Positions 43,765 to 52,658 of a DNA stretch of 64,000 nucleotides are shown here, in pieces. The DNA is from Mangrovivirga cuniculi (GTDB taxonomy: Bacteria; Bacteroidota; Bacteroidia; Cytophagales; Cyclobacteriaceae): NCBI RefSeq assembly GCF_005166025.1, contig NZ_CP028923.1, forward strand, positions 3,412,001-3,476,000. The letters run 5' to 3'. The stretch's first letter is position 1. Each line of letters starts with the position of its first letter. Position numbers and translations under genes: made by a program. The notes below the pieces were generated by a model. The model was not told where the DNA came from and ran no database searches. It saw nothing but the letters and a program-made list of their open reading frames with translations.

Positions 43765-44013
43765 ATGAAAAAATCTATTGTAGTATTTGATTACTTTAAA
43801 AAAGAATTTCCCGAAGGATTTATTTTATTACAAATCAATCCTCACGATCTGTCCGGAACTGAATTAATGGTTTCTTCTGAGGGAAATATGAAAAAAGAAG
43901 AAAGAGAATTTGACGAAGAGATATATGAAGATCTTAAAGAAGATGGGTTTGAAAAAGGTAATCCGTTAGAATTTAATCTTTACCTGGAGAAATATAAAAA
44001 GGCCGACAAATAA
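43765..44013 (+). CDS. Small acidic hypothetical protein, 82 aa
   Basis: Start taken at the ATG at 43765 rather than the TTG six bases upstream. MKKSIVVFDYFKKEFPEGF, then an acidic stretch (MKKEEREFDEEIYEDLKEDGF) and a helical end. No signal peptide. No family recognised. It is followed by a terminator shared with the convergent MFS gene. Confidence 0.6.
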   Translation: MKKSIVVFDYFKKEFPEGFILLQINPHDLSGTELMVSSEGNMKKEEREFDEEIYEDLKEDGFEKGNPLEFNLYLEKYKKADK

Positions 44014-44025
44014 TCATCGGCCTTT
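43998..44025. terminator. Bidirectional terminator
   Basis: AAAGGCCGA (43998-44006) pairs with TCGGCCTTT (44017-44025), with T-rich sequence on both strands. It overlaps the end of the 82-aa gene and lies just before the MFS stop. Confidence 0.85.
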
Positions 44026-44033
44026 CTTTATAT

Positions 44034-45124
44034 CTATACATTTAAAATCTCGAAAATACTATTAGGTAGTTCAGCTGCTGCAAAAAAGAGCCCAAGACCA
44101 AACACTTTATGTGCAGGATTTAATCTTAAAAAAGCATTAGGAATTGTACTTACCGAAAGACCGGCATATACTATAGCAAAAACGAAGATCAATATGGTCG
44201 AAAGCACACCCGTGGTCAAATAGATCAGACCTCCGAATAATATACTTAGTATGATCGAAGCAATCATCGCTTTATTAATCCCGACTTTACTAACTAATAA
44301 AGAAACAGGATAACAGACTAATGCTGAAAAGGCGATTACAATTCCGGTTTTAGTGGCTGCACTCAGATCGATAAATGATATTAAATTAAACTCAGAGATC
44401 AGTCCGGGTAATACATTAAAGAAGAAATTAGTAGCTATTCCAAAGATCAATCCCAGTACAAAAACCAACAGGGGCTGACTCTCTTTATTCTTGGCATTCT
44501 TCACTTTTAAATTCGTTTTTCGGGAAGAATTTAAATTAGAAAATTGCTTTTGAAGATAGAAACCTGTTCCAAATACCAATACTCCCCCACAGCAAATGTT
44601 AACGGGCCACCAAAGAATTCAAGTAATTGTATAATCACCGGTTCCACTGCCTGAGCGAGCTGGATCAATACAATAAATAATGCCATAACTTGTGGATACT
44701 TCTTTTCCGGAACGAACATTTCGAATGTGGAAAATGCCGGACTATGAAATACATTCATTAAAATTAACCAAAAGACAATCAGAATAGGAACGAGAAAGCG
44801 CCACCATCCATCCGGCTGAAAGAAGACCGTGAAAGCTACAGACATAAAAACCATTGTAACCAGGTTTATCCCCGCCTTGATAATCGGTAACTTTTCCTTT
44901 CTCTTTAACCAGATCTTATCTGCAAAAATACCTGCTGCAGGTGGAGTTATTAATAATATAATTGCCTGAATTATTAAAAATTCCCTGGTAATAGATGAAA
45001 AACCAAAAATATCCAGTACCACAGGTTGGTATTTGTGATAAGCTATCCAGCTAATTAAAATTGCTATATCTAAAAATATTAACGCCCAGATTTGAGGCCA
45101 TTTGATAGAAAAAGTTCGAGCCAT
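44034..45124 (-). CDS. MFS transporter, interrupted by one missing base
   Basis: Together about 363 residues and 10-12 membrane helices. The first part (ATG at 45124; ARTFSIKWPQIWALIFLDIAI, loop AGIFADKIWLKRKEK, HSPAFSTFEMFVPEKKYPQ) leaves frame at a run of five C (44584-44588; G on the coding strand), giving AVGEYWYLEQ then a stop. The second part continues in the other frame as VLVFGTGFYLQKQ and runs to 44034. A sixth G restores FAVGGVLVFGTGF. A major facilitator carrier of unknown substrate. Undercall or pseudogene. Confidence 0.8.
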
Positions 45125-45251
45125 AATTTAAAAAATTGATCAATTTGTTAACAATACAAAAAACCGGATGAAAAGGTTGCCTGATATTCAGCTAATTATA
45201 AAAAAAGTTTCAAAAAAGGAGTTAAAACTGTGGAAAATTAACCGATTTTTC

Positions 45252-45259
45252 TACCTTTG
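45252..45259 (+). promoter_or_regulatory. Promoter -7 element of the SRP RNA gene
   Basis: TACCTTTG matches TAnnTTTG exactly and ends about 6 bases before the RNA. Confidence 0.75.
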
Positions 45260-45264
45260 CATCC

Positions 45265-45358
45265 GCGAGTCGGCACGACCAGCTCCCGTCGAATTCCCCC
45301 AGGGCAGGAATGCAGCAAGGGTAGACGGTCGTAGCGGTGCGATGTCGGCTCGCCTTTT
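45265..45358 (+). ncRNA. ffs: Signal recognition particle RNA (small bacterial 4.5S type)
   Basis: Hairpin RNA of about 90 bases. The apex contains the conserved asymmetric and symmetric internal loops AGGGCAGGAATGCAGCAAGG (45301-45320; the family consensus is close to AGGGCAGGAAGGAAGCAGCA). The end helix is GCGAG with CTCGC (45265-45269, 45348-45352), followed by a T-tract from 45354. It binds Ffh to target ribosomes to the membrane. The ORF that overlaps it is not real. Confidence 0.93.
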
Positions 45359-45395
45359 TTTATCCCTCTCAAAATTCTTATCCTTTTAATTCCTT

Positions 45396-45424
45396 TTGTC
45401 TTACCTAATAAAGATTTAGTTTTG
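45396..45424 (+). promoter_or_regulatory. Promoter of the transaldolase gene
   Basis: TTG (45396-45398), 18-base spacer, TAGTTTTG (45417-45424), an exact TAnnTTTG. Confidence 0.65.
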
Positions 45425-45452
45425 CAGCAAAATTCAAACTAATATCTGCAAC

Positions 45453-46109
45453 ATGAAATTCTTTATTGATACCGCCAACCTGGCAGAAATCGAAGAAGCA
45501 CACGACCTCGGAGTTCTTGATGGAGTAACCACTAACCCTTCACTTATGGCTAAGGAAGGAATCACAGGTGAAGAAAATGTGAGAAATCACTATAAGGCCA
45601 TCTGTGATATCGTTGATAACAACGTTAGTGCTGAAGTAATCGCAACTGACTTTGACAACATTATTAAAGAAGGAAAAGAGCTTGCAAAGATCGATGATAA
45701 GATCGTTGTAAAGGTTCCTATGATCAAAGAAGGTGTAAAAGCAATCAAATGGTTTTCTTCTGAAGGCATCAGAACTAACTGTACATTGATTTTCAGTCCG
45801 GGACAGGCACTTTTAGCTGCTAAAGCTGGAGCAAGCTACGTTTCTCCATTTATTGGAAGACTTGACGATATTTCAACTGATGGTCTGGAACTTATTGATC
45901 AAATTGTACATATTTACGGAAACTACGGTTATGAAACTGAAGTTTTAGCAGCATCAGTAAGACACACGATGCACTTGATCAAATGTGCTGAAATTGGCGC
46001 TGACGTTGCTACTTGTCCACTAAAAGTGATTACTGGTTTATTAAACCATCCTTTAACTGACAGCGGACTAGAGAAGTTTCTTGCAGACCACAAAAAAGCA
46101 AACGGATAA
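45453..46109 (+). CDS. Fructose-6-phosphate aldolase / small transaldolase
   Basis: 218 residues, TIM barrel of the TalC/MipB group. [19 protein letters not shown] (2-20), [14 protein letters not shown], the Schiff-base lysine in [12 protein letters not shown] (about residue 86), [28 protein letters not shown]. Members act as transaldolase in the pentose phosphate pathway or as F6P aldolase; sequence alone does not decide. Has its own promoter; ftsE follows after 15 bases. Confidence 0.92.
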   Translation: MKFFIDTANLAEIEEAHDLGVLDGVTTNPSLMAKEGITGEENVRNHYKAICDIVDNNVSAEVIATDFDNIIKEGKELAKIDDKIVVKVPMIKEGVKAIKWFSSEGIRTNCTLIFSPGQALLAAKAGASYVSPFIGRLDDISTDGLELIDQIVHIYGNYGYETEVLAASVRHTMHLIKCAEIGADVATCPLKVITGLLNHPLTDSGLEKFLADHKKANG

Positions 46110-46124
46110 TTTAATTTAGCAGCT

Positions 46125-46835
46125 ATGACTTTCTCCTCTGATCCTTTAGTAAAAGTAGAAAACCTTACTATTTTCCAGTCCGGGATTCCAATCCTTACAG
46201 ATATTAATTTCGAGTTGGAAAAAGGAGAATTCGCTTTTCTTGTAGGAAGAACTGGTTCAGGAAAAAGTTCATTACTGAAAACATTATATGCTGACCTGCC
46301 ACTAAAACAAGGGAATGTTGAAGTGGCAGGTTTTAATCTTAAAAACCTCAGCTCATCTAAAGTACCATACCTTAGAAGAAAACTTGGAATCGTCTTCCAG
46401 GACTTTCAGCTATTTGATGACAGAACTGTAGCCGAAAATCTTCAGTTTGTTATGAAAGCTACGGGATGGACTGAAAGTTCTAAGATTAAAAACAGAATGA
46501 CTGACGTTCTTATGCAGGTGGGCTTGGGATCTATTCCTCAAAAATACCCACATCAATTAAGTGGTGGAGAACAGCAACGGGTGGCAATAGCCAGGGCGTT
46601 AATTAATGAACCTGCAATGCTAGTAGCTGATGAGCCTACAGGAAATCTGGATCCGGAAGTATCTGAAGGCATCTTTAAGTTATTCCAGGATATAAACAGA
46701 TCCGGCACTGCTATATTAATGGCTACGCACGACCACAACCTGGTAAAAAAACACCCTGCCAGAATCCTCAAGTGTGAGACCGGCAAGGTGATTGATTCTT
46801 CAAAAGAAGATATTGAACTCAATAGTAGTTTTTAA
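46125..46835 (+). CDS. ftsE: FtsE-like ABC transporter ATP-binding protein
   Basis: 236 residues. Walker A VGRTGSGKSSLLK (about 39-51), Q-loop GIVFQDFQLFDDRTV, signature HQLSGGEQQRVAIARAL, Walker B MLVADEPTGNLDPE, H-loop MATHDHNL. The FtsE-like features (FQDFQLFDDRTVAEN) suggest it works with FtsX to activate peptidoglycan hydrolases at division. No ftsX is adjacent in this window, so the LolD/MacB-like alternative remains. It ends base to base with the convergent DUF4097 gene. Confidence 0.85.
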   Translation: MTFSSDPLVKVENLTIFQSGIPILTDINFELEKGEFAFLVGRTGSGKSSLLKTLYADLPLKQGNVEVAGFNLKNLSSSKVPYLRRKLGIVFQDFQLFDDRTVAENLQFVMKATGWTESSKIKNRMTDVLMQVGLGSIPQKYPHQLSGGEQQRVAIARALINEPAMLVADEPTGNLDPEVSEGIFKLFQDINRSGTAILMATHDHNLVKKHPARILKCETGKVIDSSKEDIELNSSF

Positions 46836-47894
46836 TTACTTTAAAGTCACATTCGAAAACTGACCATCAATTGACAGTTTTTTACCTGACCCTCCATTCC
46901 TTCGGTATGTAGCGGAAGTAGACTTCTCATTAACAGTTTGGAAAGTAAAACCTGAAGGGTAAGATACTTTTCCATGGCTCACATCAATTTCCATCGTCCA
47001 GGCGTTTAAATTTTCAAAATGAAATGTTGGAGAAGAAAACTGAACGTCTAGTTCTATATTACTAACTGATCCAGAGACTTTATCAACCTTAAAAGAACCT
47101 GTGTGTTGAACATCCAGAGAAAGACTTTTAGTTAAAGTTCCAATGGAAAACTTGCTGAACTGCACATCCCCTTCTATACTACCAAGCTTATCCGAATGAA
47201 ACTTACCGTGTTGTAATTCGATTTCAACTGAGGATACTTCTCCAAAACTGATATTAGAGTGCTGACTTTCCAATTCAACATTATTGGCCTTTTCAATGGT
47301 TACATTTCCACAATGCTGTATTTCTACTTCTGCGTTTGATAACTCTTCAATATCAAGGTCACCAAACTGAAGCTCGATCGTGGACCCTTCGCCGGTAACT
47401 TTGCCAAGCATTGCATTGCCATGTTGATGTGACACATCTAATTTTCCTTTAAGATCTCCGATCACCAATGTACCAAACTGATGACGGACGGACATGGGTT
47501 GTGAAGAGGGTACTTTTACTTCATAATTAATCTCAAACTTTTCGTTTTTTGAAGTATTCATGTTACCATTCATATCAGTCTTAGCTCCAACTTCACTTGA
47601 ATTATCGCTTCCTGTAAATTCGACAGATATTCTTTCCAGAAGTCGATCGGCTCTGTCGTCATTTCTGGCTTCTACTATCACCTCGACATCAATTTTGACA
47701 TAGTTTTGATTCCATGGTACAATATTCACCTTACCGAATTTATTTTTGACAGTTACTAAAGTCGAATTGTTGACTTTAAATTGCTTGTTAAACTTTTTCT
47801 CTTTTCTAACATCAGCCTTGCTATCAGCAATAATTGAAAAAGCTGATATCAGCATGATCAGAAAGAAAATATTAACTGTTTTTATGTTTTTCAT
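46836..47894 (-). CDS. Exported DUF4097-like beta-helix protein
   Basis: 352 residues from ATG at 47894, which gives a signal peptide (MKNIKTVNIFFLIMLISAFS). The mature part is a ladder of about 20-residue beta repeats with alternating S/H/E/Q and hydrophobic positions (VEIQHCGNVTIEKANNVELES, QHSNISFGEVSSVEIELQHG shown in pieces), as in DUF4097/putative-adhesin domains. It is the last gene of a sigma/anti-sigma unit and so is probably a target or a sensor of that system. Function not known. Confidence 0.75.
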   Translation of the reverse strand: MKNIKTVNIFFLIMLISAFSIIADSKADVRKEKKFNKQFKVNNSTLVTVKNKFGKVNIVPWNQNYVKIDVEVIVEARNDDRADRLLERISVEFTGSDNSSEVGAKTDMNGNMNTSKNEKFEINYEVKVPSSQPMSVRHQFGTLVIGDLKGKLDVSHQHGNAMLGKVTGEGSTIELQFGDLDIEELSNAEVEIQHCGNVTIEKANNVELESQHSNISFGEVSSVEIELQHGKFHSDKLGSIEGDVQFSKFSIGTLTKSLSLDVQHTGSFKVDKVSGSVSNIELDVQFSSPTFHFENLNAWTMEIDVSHGKVSYPSGFTFQTVNEKSTSATYRRNGGSGKKLSIDGQFSNVTLK

Positions 47895-48456
47895 CGTTCT
47901 CATTTTCGTAGTTTTTGTAATTTTCAAGAATTAATAGTTGTTCATTGAGCAAATCGATCTGCAGTTTTAAATTTTTAACTAAAGCCTGGATAAGCATTTC
48001 ATTTCCCGGGTTAGCCTCCAGGTCAGCTTTTAATTTTCTATAATTTTTCAATAGGGATTCGATCTCCTGATCATATGCTTCACTAACAGATTTAGGAGCA
48101 TCCATTTGATCTATTTCCTTTTTCCTTTCAGAAATTAATTGGAAATAATATGTTTCAGTACTGACAGGATCAAAAGAAATCTCTTTATTCTGATCAGGAA
48201 TATTATATGATTCGACAGTCAATTGTGGTTGAGCTTCATTATTTCTTACGAACATCACTGTGATCAATCCTATGGTACAAACCATAAATATCACAGCAGC
48301 AGCTTTCCACCAGTTAAATCTGCTTTCGCTTTTATCGGAAACTTCACCTTTGAGTTCAGATTCAATCCCTGACCACAAATCTTTAGAAGGTTCAAGATCG
48401 TCGAACTCCTGTCTGTGATTGTTAAAATATTCTTTTAATTTATCTTTATCTTCCAT
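47872..48456 (-). CDS. Probable anti-sigma factor, single-pass membrane protein
   Basis: 194 residues. Cytoplasmic N-terminus (DKLKEYFNNHRQEFDDLEPSKDLW), one membrane helix (about residues 51-69, WKAAAVIFMVCTIGLITVMF), then a periplasmic, helical, glutamine/leucine-rich domain (LKNYRKLKADLEANPGNEML). It overlaps the ECF sigma gene by 11 bases, the usual place of an anti-sigma factor. The zinc-binding HxxxCxxC motif is absent, so this is a non-ZAS type if it is an anti-sigma. Confidence 0.7.
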   Translation of the reverse strand: MEDKDKLKEYFNNHRQEFDDLEPSKDLWSGIESELKGEVSDKSESRFNWWKAAAVIFMVCTIGLITVMFVRNNEAQPQLTVESYNIPDQNKEISFDPVSTETYYFQLISERKKEIDQMDAPKSVSEAYDQEIESLLKNYRKLKADLEANPGNEMLIQALVKNLKLQIDLLNEQLLILENYKNYENENDEKHKNS

Positions 48457-49003
48457 CGCTTTGATGATTTAATATCGATTCTTTTAATTTCTTCTTACCA
48501 CGCATATATTGGGTTTTAGAAGTATTCGGGCTGATTCCAAGAATTTCTCCAATCTCATTGTGATCATACCCTTCCATTAAATAGAGTGAAAGAACCACCC
48601 GGAAGCCATCAGGTAATTTCTCAAGGCATTTTTTTACGCTTTCTACATCTACCTCACTCAAATATCCTTCCTCAGATTCGTAATCAGGTTTATCACCTAT
48701 CTGTTCATCCCCGACAAATTCTATTTTACTTTTTTTCAAAACCTGTAAAGATTCATTCACTACAATTCTTTTTAGCCAGGCTCCAAACCTTGAGCGTCCC
48801 TCAAAGGCATATAGATTATTGAAAGCCTTAATAAAAGAATCCTGAACAACATCTTCAGCAGCTTGCTTTTCACCCACAATCCGAAAAGCTGTATTTAACA
48901 TAGCTTTCGAATAAAGCTTATATAATTCATACTGAGCTTTCCTGTCTCCTTCCCTGCATTGATCAATCAGGCTAAAATGTATTTCGTGATTTGCGGATAC
49001 CAA
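48446..49003 (-). CDS. ECF-type RNA polymerase sigma factor
   Basis: 185 residues. Region 2: QYELYKLYSKAMLNTAFRIV, AEDVVQDSFIKAFNNLYAFEG; region 4: LEKLPDGFRVVLSLYLMEGYDHNEIGEILGI followed by SPNTSKTQYMRGKKKLKE. It directs transcription of a small regulon, presumably including its own operon. Coupled to the anti-sigma gene downstream. Confidence 0.92.
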   Translation of the reverse strand: MVSANHEIHFSLIDQCREGDRKAQYELYKLYSKAMLNTAFRIVGEKQAAEDVVQDSFIKAFNNLYAFEGRSRFGAWLKRIVVNESLQVLKKSKIEFVGDEQIGDKPDYESEEGYLSEVDVESVKKCLEKLPDGFRVVLSLYLMEGYDHNEIGEILGISPNTSKTQYMRGKKKLKESILNHQSDGR

Positions 49004-49141
49004 TTTTTTAAACTTTCACAATAAAGATTCAACTAAATATCAAGGGTTGCATTTTCTATATAAAGATTGCAAAAAATTAAAAAAAACTAACTGTAGGTTG
49101 AATTTATAATCAAATATCAAGGTGTTTAACAACGATTAATT

Positions 49142-49149
49142 TAATTTTG
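49142..49149 (+). promoter_or_regulatory. -7 element of the pyrophosphatase promoter
   Basis: TAATTTTG, an exact TAnnTTTG, 29 bases before the start codon. No TTTG at the -33 distance. Confidence 0.5.
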
Positions 49150-49177
49150 TCCTCCTTTTATAAAACTAAATAATACT

Positions 49178-49729
49178 ATGTTAAATCCTTGGCATGATGT
49201 AGATCCGGGAGCAGGAGCGCCGGAGCAAGTAAACGGAATTATCGAAATACCTAAAAATAGCAGAGCAAAGTACGAACTGGATAAAGAGTCTGGTTTATTG
49301 ATATTAGATAGAGTCCTTTATTCTAATGTTTATTATCCTGCAAACTATGGTTTTATTCCTAAGACCTATTGTGATGATGATGATCCATTAGATATCCTTG
49401 TCTTTTCACAGATTGAAATTGTTCCTATGTGTATCACTCCGGCTAAAGTAATTGGAGTAATGAGAATGCTTGACAATGGTGAAGCTGACGATAAGATCAT
49501 CGCCGTTGCTGATCAGGATATGAGTGTAAACCACCTTAAAGACATAGGTGATCTACCGGAGCATATGTTAAGGGAAATGAGAGCATTCTTCGAGGATTAC
49601 AAAAAACTTGAACACAAAGAAGTGGTTGTTGAAGAATTTCAGAACAGGGAGACAGCTCTGGAAATCATCAACCAGGCCTTTGAAGATTACAATAAAAAAT
49701 TCGGTAAGGACAATAAAATTCTTCCGTAA
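49178..49729 (+). CDS. ppa: Inorganic pyrophosphatase (family I)
   Basis: 183 residues. [19 protein letters not shown] near the N-terminus, [17 protein letters not shown], the metal-binding aspartates in [12 protein letters not shown] (about 65-76), [20 protein letters not shown]. Hydrolyses pyrophosphate in the cytoplasm and so drives biosynthetic reactions. Monocistronic. Confidence 0.95.
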   Translation: MLNPWHDVDPGAGAPEQVNGIIEIPKNSRAKYELDKESGLLILDRVLYSNVYYPANYGFIPKTYCDDDDPLDILVFSQIEIVPMCITPAKVIGVMRMLDNGEADDKIIAVADQDMSVNHLKDIGDLPEHMLREMRAFFEDYKKLEHKEVVVEEFQNRETALEIINQAFEDYNKKFGKDNKILP

Positions 49730-49832
49730 ATATTGAATTCAAGATCAAACCTTACTTTATATCAATATTTACTTTTGATAAACTCGAAACTTATTTTTTA
49801 AATTATACATTTGATCAAAAATCACACGAATC

Positions 49833-50350
49833 ATGAAAAATTATTATTAACATTTTTTGCTGTAGTAGCATTATCATTTGCTTCAAATGCCCAAGGTTGG
49901 GGACCTGATAACGGAACCACTCAATTAAGTGTTGGGGTAGGAACAAGCGGATGGGGAGTTCCTGTATTTGCTGATGTTCAATTTGGTGTTTCAGAATTTA
50001 TTACTGTTGGACCAAGAGCTTCATACTCAAGTAAAACTTACAGAAGCCAGGGATTTAAATATAATGCTTCTGTATTTACTTTGGCTGCGGTTGGTAATTA
50101 TCACTATTCAAGACACTTAAATATTCCCAGAGAATTGGATCTTTATGGTGGACTTGAGCTAGGATATGCTGTATGGAACAACGATTGGGACGATGATTTT
50201 GGTCCTTATTATGGTGAAACTTCAACAATTTATCTTGGACTAAGAGCAGGGGTGAAATACTTCTTCAATCCTAACATAGCTGCCATGTTAGAAGTTGGTG
50301 GAGGAACGGGTACTTCTGGTGCTTTAATTGGTGTTACATTTGGCTTATAA
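49833..50350 (+). CDS. Small outer-membrane beta-barrel protein, frame broken just after the start
   Basis: The ATG at 49833 is followed by five A (49836-49840) and then, in this frame, by a stop after five codons. Adding one A gives MKKLLLTFFAVVALSFASNAQ, a standard signal peptide leading into the long frame that runs to 50350. That frame otherwise has only a TTG start at 49811. The mature part alternates aromatic and polar residues (TQLSVGVGTSGWGVPVF, FKYNASVFTLAAVGNYHYS, GLRAGVKYFFNPNIAAMLEVG) and ends in FGL, as expected for a small barrel. Substrate unknown. Confidence 0.75.
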
Positions 50351-50371
50351 TAAGCAGATTATCATAATATA

Positions 50372-50410
50372 AAAAAAGGCCGGAAGAAATCAGATCTTCC
50401 GGCCTTTTTT
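50372..50410. terminator. Strong bidirectional terminator
   Basis: AAAAAAGGCCGGAAGA (50372-50387) pairs with TCTTCCGGCCTTTTTT (50395-50410); it separates the convergent barrel and TPR genes. Confidence 0.95.
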
Positions 50411-50433
50411 ATATTAGAGAATTTATATTAATC

Positions 50434-51165
50434 TTATTTAAGCTTATCCAAAGCTGATTGAGCAGCTGAAAAATCAGGATTCAGTTTCAATGACATGTTA
50501 TAATATTCTTTAGCCTTATCCTTATCTCCTGAGTTTTCAAATCGCAAGCCCTGCAAATATCTCACTGCTGTTTCCATTGTTACTTGCTGAGTACCTCCGT
50601 TTCCATCACTAATCTCCAAAATTCTATCTTTAAAATTATCAACAAGTGTTGAGGCATTAGTATCAAACTCCTCATATCTTTTTAGATCCAGATTTAAAGT
50701 TGCCACTTTATACAGAGTAACAGGATCATTATTCTTCAAATATAAAGTTTCATACCTTGTCACTGCCTGATCCAGTACCCCGAGGTTTTCATAACTTAAA
50801 GCTGAAATTTCCAATGCCATTTCATCTTCAGGCAGCACTTGTAAAACATCCTTGGTTACAAGAGCCGCTGACACATAGTTTCTTTCCTCAATATACATTA
50901 AAGCTAATGTATCTAATAGATTAATATTATTCGGATTGATTGCGATCAATTGATAAATGGCATCTTTTTGTGCATTTCTATCATTGTATCTTTTCGCTAG
51001 CTGATATTTAGAAGCTGCTACCTGAGTAAAGGCCATGCCCATTTGCTGCATTTGTTGTTGTGCAGCTTTTTGCTCAGGTGTCATTGCTCGTTTCGTAGAA
51101 TCCTGCTGCGCATCCATTGTGAAAAATAACCCTGCAAGTAAAATTAAAATAAAAAGTTTCTTCAT
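50434..51165 (-). CDS. Exported TPR-repeat protein
   Basis: 243 residues. Signal peptide (MKKLFILILLAGLFFTMDAQ), a Gln/Met-rich segment (KAAQQQMQQMGMAF), then three to five tetratricopeptide repeats (AIYQLIAINPNNINLLDTLALMY, AKEYYNMSLKLNPDFSAAQ). A periplasmic scaffold of unknown partners. It overlaps the cca stop codon by 4 bases. Confidence 0.8.
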   Translation of the reverse strand: MKKLFILILLAGLFFTMDAQQDSTKRAMTPEQKAAQQQMQQMGMAFTQVAASKYQLAKRYNDRNAQKDAIYQLIAINPNNINLLDTLALMYIEERNYVSAALVTKDVLQVLPEDEMALEISALSYENLGVLDQAVTRYETLYLKNNDPVTLYKVATLNLDLKRYEEFDTNASTLVDNFKDRILEISDGNGGTQQVTMETAVRYLQGLRFENSGDKDKAKEYYNMSLKLNPDFSAAQSALDKLK

Positions 51166-52589
51166 GATTTTTGTTTTTGTTTTAGTCCTAGTCTGTTTCC
51201 TATTTCTATCATAAGAGGGTAGGTATCTTCATAATTATTAGAAACAGTCCCCTCCAGTACCGCCTCTCTTATTTCGTCTTTTATTTCTCCTATAACCTTT
51301 GAAGGTTTAATATCAAAAGTCTTCATTATATCCTCCCCTGTTATTGAAAGTTGAAAATTCCGAAGGTGGTCCTTTTCCTCAACTTCCTTCATTTTCTTTT
51401 CAACTTTTTCAAAATTCTTAAGGTACCGCTTTACTCTTTCGTGGTTTTTTGATGTTATATCAGCTTTACAAAGCATCATCAATTCATCGATATGCTCTCC
51501 GGCCTCAAAAAGAACCCGCCTGACTGCACTATCTGTAACAGTATCTTTTACCAGGGCTATTGGTCTTAAATGAAGCTTGACAAGCTTTTGAACCATCTTC
51601 ATTTTCTCATTTAAGGGAAGCTTCAATCTTCTGAAAATCCCCGGAACCATTCTTGCGCCTTTGTCTTCGTGTCCATGAAAGGTCCATCCAACTTTAGGAT
51701 TAAACCTTTTGGTTGGTGGCTTGGCAATATCATGCAAGATCGCAGCCCATCTAAGCCATAGGTCATCTGAGACTTCTGCTACATTATCAAGCACTTCCAA
51801 AGTGTGGTAAAAATTATCCTTATGCGATTGTCCTTTTCTTTTCTCCACTCCGTGCAGATCGACCATCTCCGGAAAGAAATGATTTAATAAGCCTGCCTGG
51901 AAAAGTAACTTAAACCCATAAGAAGGCTTTGGTGATAATATAATCTTATTGAGTTCATCTACGATCCTTTCTTTGCTGACAATCTCTATCCGGCCGGCAT
52001 TTTGCATTATTGACTCAAAAGTATCCGGCTCAATATCAAAATTTAATTGAGAAGCAAAGCGAATGGCCCTCATCATTCTTAAAGGATCATCAGAAAAAGT
52101 AATATCAGGATCAAGAGGCGTTCGAATTAATTTTCTACGTAAATCCTTTACCCCACCAAAAGGATCAACTAATTCACCGAAATTATCTTCGTTTAAACTT
52201 AAAGCCAGTGCATTAATTGTAAAATCTCTTCTGTTCTGATCATCTTCAAGAGTTCCATCTTCTACTACAGGCTTTCTACTGTTCTTGCGATAAGACTCTT
52301 TCCTGGCTCCCACGAATTCTAATTCATAGTCGCCTGAATTAATCATTGCAGTTCCGAAATTTTTAAAGTAGTTCACCTGGTTTTTGCCCGGAAGTTTTCC
52401 TGCTACAACTTTTGCAAGTTCTATGCCACTTCCGACACAAACAAAATCGATATCTTTAGAAGGGCGTTTAAGTATAAGGTCTCTAACGTATCCTCCCACA
52501 CAATAAACATCGACTTTACATTCTCTGGCAGCCTCACTGACTATCTTAAATACGGGTATATCTTCTAAATGTGCTCTTAAATCAACCAT
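51162..52589 (-). CDS. cca: CCA tRNA nucleotidyltransferase with HD domain
   Basis: 475 residues. Nucleotidyltransferase head: YCVGGYVRDLILKRPSKDIDFVC with GxVRD and the DxD pair, RRDFTINALALSLN, RTPLDPDITFSDDPLRMMRAIRFASQLNF region; a C-terminal HD domain (about 270-400) with LHDIAKPPTKRF. It repairs or adds the CCA end of tRNAs; the HD domain may have phosphatase activity. Followed by a coupled TPR gene. Confidence 0.93.
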   Translation of the reverse strand: MVDLRAHLEDIPVFKIVSEAARECKVDVYCVGGYVRDLILKRPSKDIDFVCVGSGIELAKVVAGKLPGKNQVNYFKNFGTAMINSGDYELEFVGARKESYRKNSRKPVVEDGTLEDDQNRRDFTINALALSLNEDNFGELVDPFGGVKDLRRKLIRTPLDPDITFSDDPLRMMRAIRFASQLNFDIEPDTFESIMQNAGRIEIVSKERIVDELNKIILSPKPSYGFKLLFQAGLLNHFFPEMVDLHGVEKRKGQSHKDNFYHTLEVLDNVAEVSDDLWLRWAAILHDIAKPPTKRFNPKVGWTFHGHEDKGARMVPGIFRRLKLPLNEKMKMVQKLVKLHLRPIALVKDTVTDSAVRRVLFEAGEHIDELMMLCKADITSKNHERVKRYLKNFEKVEKKMKEVEEKDHLRNFQLSITGEDIMKTFDIKPSKVIGEIKDEIREAVLEGTVSNNYEDTYPLMIEIGNRLGLKQKQKS

Positions 52590-52658
52590 TCAATTATATC
52601 AGACTCACTCAATCTTCAAAAGTAGCCTAATACAATGGTATTTTCAAAAATACAGAGA

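Noticed and set aside
45168-45389. 73-residue open frame across the SRP RNA
   Set aside because: It overlaps the conserved SRP RNA core and its promoter; the translation has no protein-like features.
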